NCBI GenBank assembly: GCA_003427395.1
Contig: BFEA01000457.1
Coordinates: forward strand, 464,202 to 528,201
Origin: Chara braunii
Taxonomy: Eukaryota > Streptophyta > Charophyceae > Charales > Characeae
DNA length: 64,000 nt
Reading direction: 5' to 3'
Within the stretch, counting starts at the first letter, position 1. Each line of letters starts with the position of its first letter. This document shows, in pieces, positions 1-10,261 of this stretch. Position numbers and translations under genes: made by a program. The notes beneath the pieces were generated by a model. It ran no database searches, had not been told where the DNA came from, and was given only the letters and a program-made list of their open reading frames with translations.

Positions 1-365
1 GGAGAGGAGGAGGGGAAAGAAGAAGATCAAGAGAGGAGGAGGAGGAAGAAGAACGAGACGAAAGGAGGAATAGGAAGTAGAAGAAGAAGATGAAAGTAGT
101 AGCAGGAGGATGAGGACAGGAAAAGGGAGATGAAGACAAGAGGAGGACGAGGAGGAATAGAGGAAGGAGGAGGAGAGGAAACGAGGCGGAGAAAGAAGAA
201 GGAGAGTTGAAAAAAATAGACGAAAGGAGGAGGACAAGGAGGAGAAGAAGACGAAAGGAAGAGGACGAGGAGGAGAGGGAGGAGGAGGAGGAGGAGAGGA
301 GAAGAAGAAGACAAAAGGAGGAGGAGAAAAAGAAGAAGAAGAGGAGGAGGAAGAAAGGAAGTGAA
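1..365. repeat. Purine-rich GA/GAA/GGA tract
   Basis: Almost pure A/G on the plus strand, made of imperfect GGA, GAA and AGAAG units. Reading frames through it give only Glu/Arg/Lys or Leu/Ser/Pro runs, so they are not taken as genes. Confidence 0.85.
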
Positions 366-1952
366 GGCGGCTTCATCGACCATGGCAACAACAACAACTC
401 ACGATGGGGCTGCACCAGGGTGGCAATGAGCAACGGGGGGTCGGGAGGGCCTCGGTGGCAGCGAGGACCAAGGTTCACAGGATGACCTACGTTGAAGAGG
501 TGTGTTTGGGGAGGCCGCCTGCGCCCGCCCAGGCCCTCTCGACCCCCTGCACGAAATTGCGCTGGCCCTGCCCGGTGCTCGACTGGGGCACCCAACCGAC
601 CGGGCCGCACGGGACCCCGAGGAGACGAGGCTGGGTCGCAAGACGGCCCGGATTTTAATACAACTTTTTTTATCATTGTTTACCAATTGTGTGTTTTTTT
701 TGTTGTGTGTGTGTCTGTGTGTTTTGTTTTTTGTTTTTCCCTTGCGTTTGCAGGGTCTGGAGTGCAGATCCTATAACGTCACAGCCCAGGGAAGCACATA
801 CTCGGTATGCTCGTAAGAGACTTTGTTAAGACCTTAAACCTTAGTATAACCATATCCTAAAATCTTGTTCCCTGCATCTTAGCCTGAGGCATTAATTCCT
901 CCCTCTTGGGAGAATTTGCCTCTGGTCATCTGCTTCCATCTCAAAATGGATCCTATACTCATGTCTCGAAATGGATCCGACCAAAGTTCACTTTAGAACG
1001 AATTGACGGAATATCCTATGCTCTCAACATCTCTCTAAAAAGTGGGAATCTTATGTGTCTCGACATATCCAGATTGAATCAATCAATCCAATTCAATCCA
1101 TGTCCTGTTACGGGCTGATGTCATGCACTGTGTTATTATTTGGCATTGTTCATCCAAGAAGTGGATGTGTCTGTGATGTTCAGTCAAGCAGGGCATTTCT
1201 GATGTTCATTTGTTAATAGAATCATCTGTGCGTGGGGATGTGTCACTTCATGGCATGTGTTCATTTTATTTTTTTGTTTCTTGTACATGAATTTGGCAAT
1301 TTTGTTGTTAAAAAAAAACACAGGACTCAGGGGTTGTTAGTATGTTTATTGGTGTATGCATTTTTATGTTATCTGCAGTCTCTTTGAGCAGGGTTGGTTA
1401 TTGTAAGTGTCTGCCAAGGCTATGTATAGAATGATTCATGATGATGTACGCCATGTCTGACATTGTTTGTGTGATATGCCTTCATCATGATGCCCTCATC
1501 CTTGTTGCAGCATCGTGATGATAAGTGGATAAAATAACTGGGCCATTAACTGGGGCAAAATTGGGCCAATAACTGGGTCATAACTGGGGCAAAAAATGGG
1601 CCAATAACTGGGTCAACGACTACCAATCATACACCCCAGATCATGCCCAGCACACGTAAGCTGCTCTACCTATCATCCAATCGCTATCACAAATTTTCTC
1701 AGACTGTAAATCCATTGCCCCTCCGGATGAACCCTGACAGTATTGAGTACTTCACGTGAGAAGGATTGACTGTCTGACAAACTCAAACCTTTTGTCGTAG
1801 TCACACTATCCATGGCGCCGCCTCTAAGACCCTGAACCGTCCCGGACATCCAGATCCCATTCCAGACCGGCTGCAATGTCCTCGTTTGGGATGTTTTGAC
1901 TATTTTTCAACCCTTTCAGAAAGCCAAAGAGGGCTCGACGGAGACTGATTCT

Positions 1953-1953
<1 letters not shown>
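366..1953. other. Non-coding stretch with a short degenerate tandem repeat
   Basis: No convincing coding region. Around 1530-1615 a motif close to ATAACTGGGYCA recurs four to five times with spacers such as GGGGCAAAA. A T-rich stretch followed by TTTGCAG at 742-752 resembles a 3' splice site, but no supported exon follows it. Confidence 0.4.
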
Positions 1954-2016
<63 letters not shown>

Positions 2017-2033
2017 GAGAGAGAGAGAGAGAG

Positions 2034-2097
<64 letters not shown>
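1954..2097. repeat. Compound microsatellite (GT)n-(GA)n
   Basis: About 27 uninterrupted GT dinucleotides pass directly into about 40 GA dinucleotides, broken once by AAA. Confidence 0.95.
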
Positions 2098-2098
<1 letters not shown>

Positions 2099-2461
2099 GC
2101 ACATGCTGGATACTGCCTTGAGGTAGGTAGGGCCCAATTCACTCCCTATCTCTGAATCTTTTGTAACCTTTTTTTTTTTTTTCCTTCTGTGTTTTCTTCT
2201 TCATCTTCATCTTTTTCTTCTTCTTGTTCTATTTTATATACCAGGCAGCTCTGTTTGACGATATATATAACAATACCAACAACTTTTGGATGGCGTTTAT
2301 TTCAAAATTCTTATCAGATCCGGAGATACAAAATATATATAATTTTTAAATTTTTATTAACCGAAATTTACCCGAAAATTTTGGATAAACTATTTTATCC
2401 CCCGATGTTCCGGCCGGATAGTCCGGACAGTTAATCCGGATGGACATGCCATGCTATATAT
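2098..2461. other. AT-rich stretch sharing a motif with the ribozyme region
   Basis: No gene seen. Around 2240-2272 the sequence GGCAGCTCTGTTTGACGATATATATA closely matches, in inverted orientation, the segment at 4835-4868 next to the hammerhead-like motif. A run with CCGGA/TCCGG repeats occupies 2400-2440. Confidence 0.4.
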
Positions 2462-2652
2462 CTGGGTAGCATGGCGTACATGTACGAGGAGTCTGCATAC
2501 GCGCATACGTATCGCATACGTATGCGTGCGTACCCAAATTTAGGGCCCTCGTACGTGGTCACAGCGGGCCGTTCCCTAGGGTTCTGTTGGCCCGGTAGGG
2601 GTTGGGGGGTGGGCGTTGCGATTGGTTGGGGGCAGATTGCAGTCGGAAGAAG

Positions 2653-2653
<1 letters not shown>

Positions 2654-2720
<67 letters not shown>
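2654..2720. repeat. (GA)n microsatellite
   Basis: Uninterrupted run of about 33 GA units inside the hAT-like element. Confidence 0.95.
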
Positions 2721-2724
<4 letters not shown>

Positions 2725-2849
2725 CTTCCTCCTCCTCCTCGTATGTTTATTTGTGCATGTGTGTGTGACTTGTCATGGTTGCTTTACACAACACTAGGAA
2801 GGCCTGTTTGTCCCTTTGTCCATCATTCTGTTAGCAGGTTTGTCTGTAT

Positions 2850-3205
2850 TCCACGCAGTTGAACTGTCTGTGTGACTTGTCACCGTATCTGTCTGCATGT
2901 TTGTCAGTCCGTTTGTCTGTTTGTCACTCAGCCACCCTGTTACGTCAGTATGTTTGTCATGTCTGCCTATTGGTCAGTCCATCTGTCTACCTGTCTGTCC
3001 GTTTGTTCGTCAGTCTGTATGCCAAACTTGCAAACAAACTCGCGTGACAAGGTGATTGAGTGAAAGACAGACAGACAGGTAAACAGGCACACAAACACGG
3101 TCACAAGTCACACAAATAGTTCAACGTCTGTCTGTCTTCCACGGACGCCAAACTATCTGTGCGACTTGTCACCGTGTCTGTGTGCCTGTTTGCTTATCTG
3201 TCTGT
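2850..3205. repeat. Triplicated CTGT/TCTG-rich segment, middle copy inverted
   Basis: A roughly 60-bp segment containing CTGTGTGACTTGTCACCGT occurs at about 2852 and, slightly changed, at about 3139 on the plus strand. A third copy at about 3062-3130 is its reverse complement and joins the downstream copy as an imperfect palindrome. TCTG tetranucleotides fill the rest. Confidence 0.65.
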
Positions 3206-3270
3206 CTATCACTCTGTGTCACATAAGTCTCTGCGCAAGTCTGGCAGGTCTGTCTGTTAGTCACTCTGCT

Positions 3271-3360
3271 GCTTTCAGGTTGGCTTGTGGCCACATCGTG
3301 ATGTGTTGGCCTTTGTTGCTTTCTGGTTGGCCCGTGGCCACATCGTGATGTGTCGGCCTC
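3271..3360. repeat. 47-bp tandem duplication
   Basis: Two adjacent units start at 3271 and 3318, each containing TGGCCACATCGTGATGTG followed by YGGCCT. They differ at a few positions. Confidence 0.85.
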
Positions 3361-3563
3361 ACGAGGCATGTGGCCAGGGCCCAACCATCCGGACCCTGGG
3401 CTCAAATGCCCGGTGCAGTTGCTTCTTCTGGAAAAGCTCAGGTTAGGGCTCTGGTTGTACTTCAACCAAGTCGTGCAGCAACTGTCGGAGACCCCCATTA
3501 GAAAATGTTGAGGTAAGGGTATCTCATGAATATTCAGGCCCGCCTTCACTTAGAGCGGGCACG

Positions 3564-3634
3564 AGGCTTGCTAGGGCCCACAGTCAGAAGACTCAAAAGT
3601 TATGAGTCTTCTTACTTTGGCCCCCAGCAAGCCT
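3564..3634. repeat. Long imperfect hairpin
   Basis: Nested complementary arms: AGGCTTGCT (3564-3572) with AGCAAGCCT (3626-3634), then GGGCC with GGCCC, then AGAAGACTCA (3586-3595) with TGAGTCTTCT (3603-3612), around a 7-nt loop. It could be a folded RNA or a palindromic transposon core. Confidence 0.75.
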
Positions 3635-3737
3635 CTGAGTCAGAACATATGCATGTTGTCCAGGGGCCCTTGAGGACACATTCCTCACATCTGTTCGAAC
3701 TTCGAAGTTCCCAGTAGACTCAAGTAATACACACACA

Positions 3738-3854
3738 AAAAAAAAAAAAAAAAAAAAAAACGAGTGCGCGTATGCTGGTTTTCGGACACATATGAGTACG
3801 CACCGCATACGCATACGTGGTGCTACCCAGCTATATATATATATCTGTTTGTGA

Positions 3855-3890
<36 letters not shown>
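3738..3890. repeat. A-run and (TA)n microsatellites
   Basis: A run of about 24 A ends near 3761. (TA)n runs lie at 3831-3844 and 3860-3885, just outside the right end of the hAT-like element. Confidence 0.9.
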
Positions 3891-3891
<1 letters not shown>

Positions 3892-4620
3892 GGTTTGCCT
3901 GCGTTCGGGACGGGCCGAACGCCCGAACGTACGGCACCCCTTCGGAAGGCGTTCGGCCGTTCGGGCCGAACACGGACCCAAAAAAAAAAAAAAAAAAATT
4001 CAAAAAATCTCGAACAAAACATTTATTATGGAGAAAAACAAACTAAACAACATTTGCCCGGCACTACATCCAAATTCTTTACCAAATTTGAACTCAAAAT
4101 CAAATACAGAAAATAAACACTATGATAAAAATAAGAAAAAATAAAAAGATAATTAAAATGAGTGAGTGTGCCAACACGTTGTCGACACCACCATCTTTGT
4201 CGATTTTTAATTATTTTTTGCCATTGAAAAATTCCCTGAAAATTCACAGATACGTAGTTTACATAATCAATAACTCATTAATTTTTTTTTTTTTAAATAA
4301 TAAAATTGTTTAGGCCCCGAAATAAAGTGAAAACAAAAAGTTAAAAGTGAAAAATAACAAAATAGCGATTGGGCGGGCACGTTTTGACACCCCCATCTTT
4401 GACGATTTTTAATGTTTTTTGGGATTAGCAGAATGGCTTCAAAATTTATAGGCGTGTAGTTTAATGTTTTTTTGGATTAGCCGAATGTTTTATGGGCGTG
4501 TAGTTTAATGTTTTTTCGGCCCCCGAACAGGACCTCGAACACCCAAACGTTCGGGGGCCAGCCCGGGGGCCCCCGAACGTTCGGTCAAGTAACCCTGTAT
4601 ATATATATACTAGGCTACCA
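3891..4620. repeat. AT-rich block bounded by TTCGG/CCGAA palindromes, internally duplicated
   Basis: Both edges carry dense CCGAAC/GTTCGG palindromes next to TA runs. The best is AACGTTCGGGGGCC at 4546-4559 with its exact reverse complement at 4568-4581 around an 8-nt spacer. Inside, a segment of about 90 bp beginning CACGTTK, with CCATCTTTG and CGATTTTTAAT, occurs twice (about 4173 and 4378), and GTAGTTTAATG recurs. It looks MITE-like, but I could not fix exact ends or a target duplication. Confidence 0.45.
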
Positions 4621-4792
4621 GAGTGGCCCGGGGTCACTTGCCCGGCCTGGCCAAAAATAAATAGAAAAATAAACATAAAAAACTTATTTCTAATTGTTAA
4701 TTTTTATTCTAAATTTGGTGAAGAATTTGGATGTGACCCTAAGGCAAAAGTTGTTCAGTTTATTTCTCTGCATAACATACTTTGTTCAGTAT

Positions 4793-5016
4793 ATATATAT
4801 GTCGGGAATGTTCCGAATATTTGTTTCGGAGATATATATATATCGTCAAATAGAACTGCCCGGTAAACCGTAGGCAGAGAGGGAGAAGAGGACAACAAAC
4901 GAGGGGCTGTGACAAACTGTTTCGTCGGAGTTTCACCGACTCATCAGGAGGCTGTATATATATATATATATATATCGTCAAATATATATGTCCGGAATGT
5001 TCCGAATATCAGTTTG
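4793..5016 (-). repeat. Direct repeats flanking the hammerhead-like motif
   Basis: The sequence ATATATATGTCSGGAATGTTCCGAATAT occurs at about 4793-4820 and 4983-5010, about 189 bp apart, with the ribozyme-like core between them. Copies of TA repeat plus CGTCAAA follow both. A ribozyme between short direct repeats is the arrangement of retrozymes and some Penelope-like retroelements. Confidence 0.55.
4911..4947 (-). ncRNA. Hammerhead-ribozyme-like motif
   Basis: Read on the minus strand: CTGATGA (4947-4941), stem II GTCGG / CCGAC (4940-4936 with 4928-4924) with loop TGAAACT, then GAAA (4923-4920), then C-A...T-G as a very short stem III, then a GTC cleavage triplet ending at 4911. All invariant core boxes (CUGAUGA, GAAA, NUH) are present in the right order and spacing. 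The flanks do not form a clear stem I, which is the weakness of the call. Minimal hammerheads with tiny stem III are known from Penelope-like elements and retrozymes. Activity is not shown. Confidence 0.6.
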
Positions 5017-5439
5017 GTCGGATATCATACTCTGTCAAGGTCCGGGTCTGGCATAATCATGCACGGGAGCTGGAGTAGGAGGCAATGAATGTATTACAAC
5101 TGCTTATATATGTTTTGAGTTGCACTAATCATAGATGTGACTTCATTAGACGGTAGATCTGGAAAGGGAAGTTTCTTGTGGGTGAGTGGCATGCATAGGC
5201 GGACGATAGTGGGAGTGGTGATGAGCATGGTGGAGAGGTCTGAACAGACCAGTGTGCCGAATTCCAAAAATTTCCAAAACAAATCCAAAAAATCTGAAAT
5301 TTTTAAATTCCTGAATAATTTGCAGGTGCATTTCTGCTAAAATTGTTTATTTCAGTCAAATATTCTTTTGACAATTGCTGGCAAACTAAATTTTCTTTTG
5401 TTTGTGTTCCCCCCCTCCTCCCCCTTTCATGTGTTGCAG

Positions 5440-6009
5440 GTTCTTTACCGCAGATCACATAAGATTTTATAGACTCTGAGAACGATCTACAAAATGGATG
5501 ATCTCATCAGGCCAATGTCTCTTCCTGATGTCATCCAAGTCATTCACATCCGGAATTCTCTGCCTCACCAAATGCCTTACTTATATGCGCATATAACTCA
5601 TATCATGAACTCACGTGACCTTTCATGGAAAGTGAAGAATTATAGCCAACACATGATCCAAGTTGTCCTTGAGAAATTGAATTTTCACAATCCAAGGCTT
5701 TTTATGGACCAGTCTTTAGTGCTGACCATGCAATTCATCTTGCTCACTATGAATATGTTCTACTACCAAGCATCGAATCGTGCATTCATTGCAAAGTACC
5801 GCTTGTGTTCAATACAGAACCCCAACTGTCATTCTTTTATCCGATGGAGAGTATTCCTAGAAGGGGCACTGTTCATGGAAAAGAATGTGTCTCATGCTCA
5901 ATTGACTATTCTTATACTTATTACAGTCTACCAAATGGCGAGCGAAGATTTTACGAAACAAAAGATGAAGACTTAAGATGATTTCAAGTGAACTCGAAGA
6001 CTGTGATTA
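5440..6009 (+). pseudogene. Exon A of decayed zinc-cluster/chromodomain (KDZ-like) gene
   Basis: A polypyrimidine tract ending TGTTGCAG precedes 5440. From ATG 5494 one frame is open for about 65 codons, then the natural reading moves to the next frame (from about 5694) by a one-base loss. The second part contains CIHC and, about 35 residues later, CVSC, a CxxC...CxxC zinc-ribbon-like pair, ending in a Tyr-rich stretch and GERRFY. An in-frame TGA at 5979-5981 lies where Trp would fit. A possible donor GTATAA starts at 6010. I recall similar Cys-cluster (CxC) modules associated with KDZ transposases; that assignment is inference. Confidence 0.5.
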
Positions 6010-7192
6010 GTATAAAGTTGCTTTGTCAACATGATGAACTACTGTAAGATTTATATACTATCACTCTCATTTCTTATTAGTATAGAACTGCTTCGTCAAA
6101 ATGATGAACTTGATTTGGACATCTATCTATTCTTATCATATACTTATTTCATGATTCATAATTGATTTCACAAAGTTTATGATCATAACATGTTGTCTAT
6201 AACTTGTTTGGACGCTTCATGCTTAATGATTGCTTTCAATTCAGATTTGCATCAACTCAATCATTTTATGAAATTTTAGAAATTTTTAAAGTTGAGCAAG
6301 GACGCCGCCCGTTCGACCCTGCCTGGCCAGGTTGGGCCCGACCTGTTGGGGTCGGGCAGACCGCCCAGGTAAACCGGGCGGAGCAAAAAAACATCCATTT
6401 TTTTTTTTTTTTTTAATTTAAAATTAGGGTCGTTAAAATTTTGGTTTTGGAGGGGATGAGGGGTGGGGGGGTTGGTCTGGGTGGGGGGTGCTGGGGTTGG
6501 GAGCTCTGCATGTATGTTGCCTGTTGTATGTTGAATGTATGTCATCTGATATGGAGGCTCCGCATAATTGTTGCCTGCTACTCATTCTGAAGAAGAACAA
6601 GACTTACAAAAAATGAAGAAGAACAAGACTAACAGAAAATGAAGAAGACCAAGACTGACAGAAAATGAAGAAGACTGACGAGAAGAAGAAGAAGAAGAAG
6701 AAGAAAAGTGATGAAAAGAAAAAGAAGAAGAATAAGAAGACTGATAAGATGGAGAAGAAGAAAAGGAAGACTTACTGACTCACAACTTGCAGGAAATCTC
6801 CGAGTTTTTCAGCAGCATAATCAGCTACATAAAGGGGTCAAAACCAGCCAAAAGAGGGTCTGAAACCCCCTGACAGGCAAGTGCGTCGGGGAGCCCTGAC
6901 CCCCAATCATGTGCCTCACCCGGCGAGGCCACCGGGGACCTCCCCCGGGCCACTGCCGTTCACCCAGGCGGCCCGGATCCCCACTCATGATTAAACTCGT
7001 TTTAAACCTGATTTTAAAGTAGATAATATTTTAAAAAGTTTATAATGAAGTACTCTATGTGTATTGTCTCTGTTTTTGTCATGGAGATATCGACTGAATT
7101 CAGAATTCGCAGCAACAGTCGAAGTCCATAATGAGAGAGAACAGCTGTTAAGGTTTTTACGTCTCATTAATCTCAAGGAAAATATTCAATAG
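6010..7192 (+). other. Intron-like and repeat stretch
   Basis: No gene seen. A GC-rich palindromic segment (CCGCCCG ... CGGGCGG) spans about 6304-6380. An A/G-rich stretch with AAGAAGAAGACTGA-type units covers about 6590-6770. A second GC-rich patch lies at 6880-6985. Confidence 0.4.
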
Positions 7193-7375
7193 CACAAACA
7201 AACACAAAGATATTGTTTGAATCGACAGAGATTCGAGGAGGCGTACTTTCGTTGGAGAACATCCTTGTTTCTTCAGAAACACGCGCAACATCTTATTCCT
7301 CATTTGGACTATGCATTGCCATATTATGCGATCTTGACACAGATGATAACTGCTACTCAGTTGTTCTTTTCCGTG
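7193..7375 (+). pseudogene. Exon B of decayed KDZ-like gene
   Basis: After TTCAATAG (end 7192) one frame is open for 61 codons to TAA 7376. It reads as ordinary protein, rich in Phe, Tyr, His and Leu (core FEEAYFRWRTSLFLQKH), unlike the other two frames. A GTAATG just after Val could be the donor. No domain is recognisable alone; it is linked to exon A by order, strand and spacing only. Confidence 0.4.
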
Positions 7376-7710
7376 TAATGTGTATTTTATTTTTCCAGAT
7401 CCAATCAATTATATGGTATATTTTTTCTTGATTTCCTGAATTTTATCGATATCTAGACTTCCAGATGCGCTTGGGACCAACTGTTTGGCCATCCTGCGGG
7501 GCCATTGCAAATGAAACTCTCCCAGACTGGTGAGCGGACCAAATAAAAAAAATGTTCCGCGCTCAAACTTGTCACATGTGAGGCAATGAATGTTTGGACC
7601 AGAATGCAAACAAGTGTTCATGCACATACGACTCTCCTGTTTCTGCAGAATTGCACCCGGGGCGGCAATGCAGTTGTGGTCGCAGGAATGTCAAGAGCAT
7701 CAGAACTTGT

Positions 7711-8311
7711 AATGGTTGTTGTATGTGGCAGAGATGCGATCGTTCTTCTCTAGTGTCAGATTGTTGTGTTCTGATATGTCGGTCCAAATGACGAGGTACT
7801 TCCTCTTCTTTGTTGCACGTGTTTCGTACTTAACAACCGTGCACTTAAGTTTCCCACAGGCGGGGAAGTAAAGCCCAATATTGGGATAGGGACCCCAAGC
7901 TTGGCCCTCCTCTTCTCGAGGTTGTGGATGATTTCACTCACCTCAGCCTCCCAAACATTCCCGCAGGCCACATAGTTGCAGCAGAATCCGAGCATCATGT
8001 TATTTGTCGTGTTGAGTTTCTCTCACTCTTCTTCCGTTAGCTTGTTATCTGGTGCAATATCAGCCCATACATCCGTCCTTTAGACGAGCGCGGCTGCCTG
8101 GGCAATGGCCAAAGTGGCAGTTTCCAAACCCCATTGGCATTGAGATCAGTTCTGGAATTGAATTGCCAAGCCCGACTTCCAATGCACTGTTGGTTGAGCA
8201 AACGCTGCTGAATTGCTCTGCTGCAAAGTGACCATTTGCATTGCGGCCTGCACTTTGCAGTACGGACCTCTCGTTTCCGAATTTCATCATTTGCTTTGAC
8301 TTCCCGCTTTT
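7711..8311 (-). pseudogene. Decayed coding fragment of unknown family, antisense in an intron
   Basis: Reading 8311 down to 7711 gives continuous protein-like sequence if two single-base frameshifts (near 8262 and 7895) and in-frame stops are tolerated. The stops include TGA 8025-8023 between Glu residues where Trp fits, and TAA at about 8082-8080. Recognisable parts include TEEE(stop)EKLNTTNNMMLG, a CxxxxxC segment (CNYVACGNVWEAE) and a basic KKRKYLVIW strand, ending HYKF-stop. I do not recognise the family. It lies between exons B and C of the plus-strand gene, so it may be a nested insertion. Confidence 0.45.
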
Positions 8312-8341
8312 TCTGAGCTTTCTAAGTCTGTGTGTGTGCAT

Positions 8342-9229
8342 GCTTGCTCATTCCTGTATACCTATCTAAGTGCACGTCTGTTTGAGTCTGGTTGTGACTT
8401 GTGACGGTACTTGTGTGTTTGGGAGGCCGATAAGGCTGGTACTTACATGTGGCTGAAGTTTTGAGGTTTGCACCTAGGAAAAACACTTTCCCAGGAGTAG
8501 TAGACTGAGCACAAAAAGATAAAAAGTTAGTAACTTTGCAGGTTGTGGCTGCTAGGCCTACGAATCTACGGCCTGTAGCGATAGATATAAGGTTTGCAGC
8601 GATGTTTCCCTCAGGGATGGAGGAGGTACCGGTTGCTTGGGAGGCTGAGCAGCCATGAATTCACTGCCCAAGAGGCAGCTTGCCCGTACTTATTCAAGTA
8701 GAGCGGTAGGCTCTGCCTCATTTGGTGCTGTGTTGTTTGCACTGCATGCTGCTGGAGTGGGCATTTCAGGTGTGGAAAACTAGTAGGAGCAGGAAGGCCA
8801 CCTGGGTGACAACCTGAGCTATGGTGGAACACCCCAGGTGGAAGGAGGAGGAAGAATGGTGCGAAGGAGGAGAGTGTGGTGAGGGACTTACCTAGCTATA
8901 GACATCTTCATCTTAATCTACTTGGTTGGCGCTGCTGCTTGAAGGCGGCAGTGGGGGTGTACTGCCACCAGAAAGCTTCAGTGCACAAAAATTCATCTAG
9001 TGTTATCCTCATAGGAGGGAGATAAGAACTTCCCGTTACCTTTTGAACATCAGGGGTTGGTCCGTGATGTCCGCCACAGCCATGAGGTGGAGGAAGAGGA
9101 AGAAGATGTTGGACATGCCTATGGTAGACCTCCTATATGTCAGTAGTAAGGAGTAAAGTTGTATACTGGTTTGATGGTATTCGCTCCAATTTAAGAGGAC
9201 TTACTTTCTTGAATGTTTTTTGAATGCAG
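8342..9229. other. Stretch without recognised gene
   Basis: Mixed-composition DNA, with a GGAGGAAGAA-rich patch around 8840-8880 and 9085-9105. It ends in the T-rich acceptor sequence TTTTTTGAATGCAG just before 9230. Confidence 0.3.
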
Positions 9230-9643
9230 GTGCAAGATACATTATGGTATCATCTGCTGGAAGAAGCACTCAACCATCCAAAGACTTGAAACAATGAACT
9301 ATGTGGAAGGTTCTGTCAGGTCGATGGTCACTTCAAGGTCTGCAGATCAAGATGTGTTAATAATGATGTTGATCTTTATCAGACTGTTGTTGGAGCAATC
9401 ATCAAAGGTTGTCTAGAAACACCGGTGTCAAATCGCAGATGGTGTAAAAAACATCTCCCAGAGTGTGATAGTGAAGATGACTCGGACAACGGCAGAGAAA
9501 AATCAAGTGAAGCCCGGGGCTCGAAAAAACCCCAAGTTATTATGTCAGATATTAAAGAGCCCTTTGCATGTCGAACGCGTTTTCAAACATGGACGCACAT
9601 GAGCAATGCAGACTACATCATTGAATCTCGACTGTTCAATGAG
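9230..9643 (+). pseudogene. Exon C: Cys-rich cluster and first half of a chromodomain
   Basis: Bounded by acceptor AATGCAG and a canonical GTAAGT donor at 9644; both ends are in phase 0. The frame starts VQDTLWYHLLEEALNHP, meets TGA at 9287-9289 where Trp fits, then encodes a dense Cys/His cluster (LCGRFC, VCRSRC, KGC, WCKKHLPEC), an acidic Ser/Asp/Glu linker, and DYIIESRLFNE, the first strand of a chromodomain. Cys-cluster plus chromodomain suggests a chromatin-binding transposase-derived protein. Confidence 0.6.
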
Positions 9644-9922
9644 GTAAGTATATATGTTAACGATCTGATAGAAAATATGTTCTTGGTGCATCTGATAACC
9701 TAAATATGTTCTTGTTGCGTCTGATAACCTTTCTCATGAAGTCTAGAAAATGTAAAATAAAATGATTTAAAAAAAAAAAATCCGGAAGTTTTTCAGAACT
9801 CTCTACTGTTAATTGTTTTGATTGTGTCTATGCTCGATACATCTTGTTTTTGTGAAGTTTTACAGAAATAAGTTTAAATAATACAATTAACATGTATTCT
9901 CTTGTTGATCGCCTGTTTGCAG
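9644..9922 (+). other. 279-bp GT-AG intron splitting a chromodomain
   Basis: Begins GTAAGTATAT and ends CCTGTTTGCAG. Joining its flanks keeps the frame and gives ...FNE|EVFYLVKWKN..., a normal chromodomain core. Confidence 0.75.
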
Positions 9923-10261
9923 GAGGTATTCTACCTTGTCAAATGGAAAAATCAGCCGTATGCAAAATCAATTTGGTGTCATCACAATGATTTTCGTGGA
10001 AAGCAAGGACAAACAGTGCTGAAAAAGTTCCTTGACAAACAATTATTAATTTATTTTTATCAAGGACAACAACTTCCTAAAGATCATGTCTCTGAACTCG
10101 AGGAAGAAAGAAAGAAAGTAGCCAAACTTCAAAGAACTTCATATACTTTAAAGACATTTCATGACAAGCAACAGAAAACTTGTGGAACCGTTCATTGTTT
10201 TTGGTCTTGTGGTTTCATGTTTCCGCCAATGGAAATAGTTCCTATGGAGTCTTGTACACAG
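9923..10261 (+). pseudogene. Exon D: second half of chromodomain and coiled segment
   Basis: In phase 0 after the intron it reads EVFYLVKWKNQPYAKSIW, the conserved chromodomain YLVKWK box. With exon C it supplies the three aromatic-cage positions (Tyr of DYII, Trp of VKW, Tyr of QPY). The acidic residue usual after the last Trp is replaced by Cys-His. A Lys/Glu-rich helix follows (SELEEERKKVAKLQR). The exon ends ACACAG|GTAGGT, again in phase 0. No stop is present. Chromodomains bind methylated histone tails, and some transposases and retroelement integrases carry them for targeting. Confidence 0.6.

Larger units (their letters stand above)
2462..3830. mobile_element. hAT-like non-autonomous transposon with 8-bp target duplication
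   Basis: The left end reads CTGGGTAGCATGGCGTA. The reverse complement of the right end reads CTGGGTAGCACCACGTA, matching at 14 of 17 positions. Both ends are flanked by the same 8 bp, CTATATAT (2454-2461 and 3831-3838). An 8-bp duplication with short inverted ends is what hAT transposons leave. The 1369-bp interior has no transposase; it holds a (GA)n microsatellite, CTGT-rich repeats, a 47-bp tandem pair and a hairpin. The duplication is AT-repetitive, so chance agreement is possible, but it coincides exactly with the inverted ends. Confidence 0.65.

Noticed and set aside
3830-4608. A further hAT-like element bounded by GCTACC(C)AG
   Set aside because: The flanking repeats are unequal and part of the left one belongs to the neighbouring element's end; the TA-rich termini align trivially.
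7594-7791. Cys-rich plus-strand open frame of 65 codons
   Set aside because: It is antisense to the minus-strand relic and next to its 3' end, and lacks regular zinc-ligand spacing.
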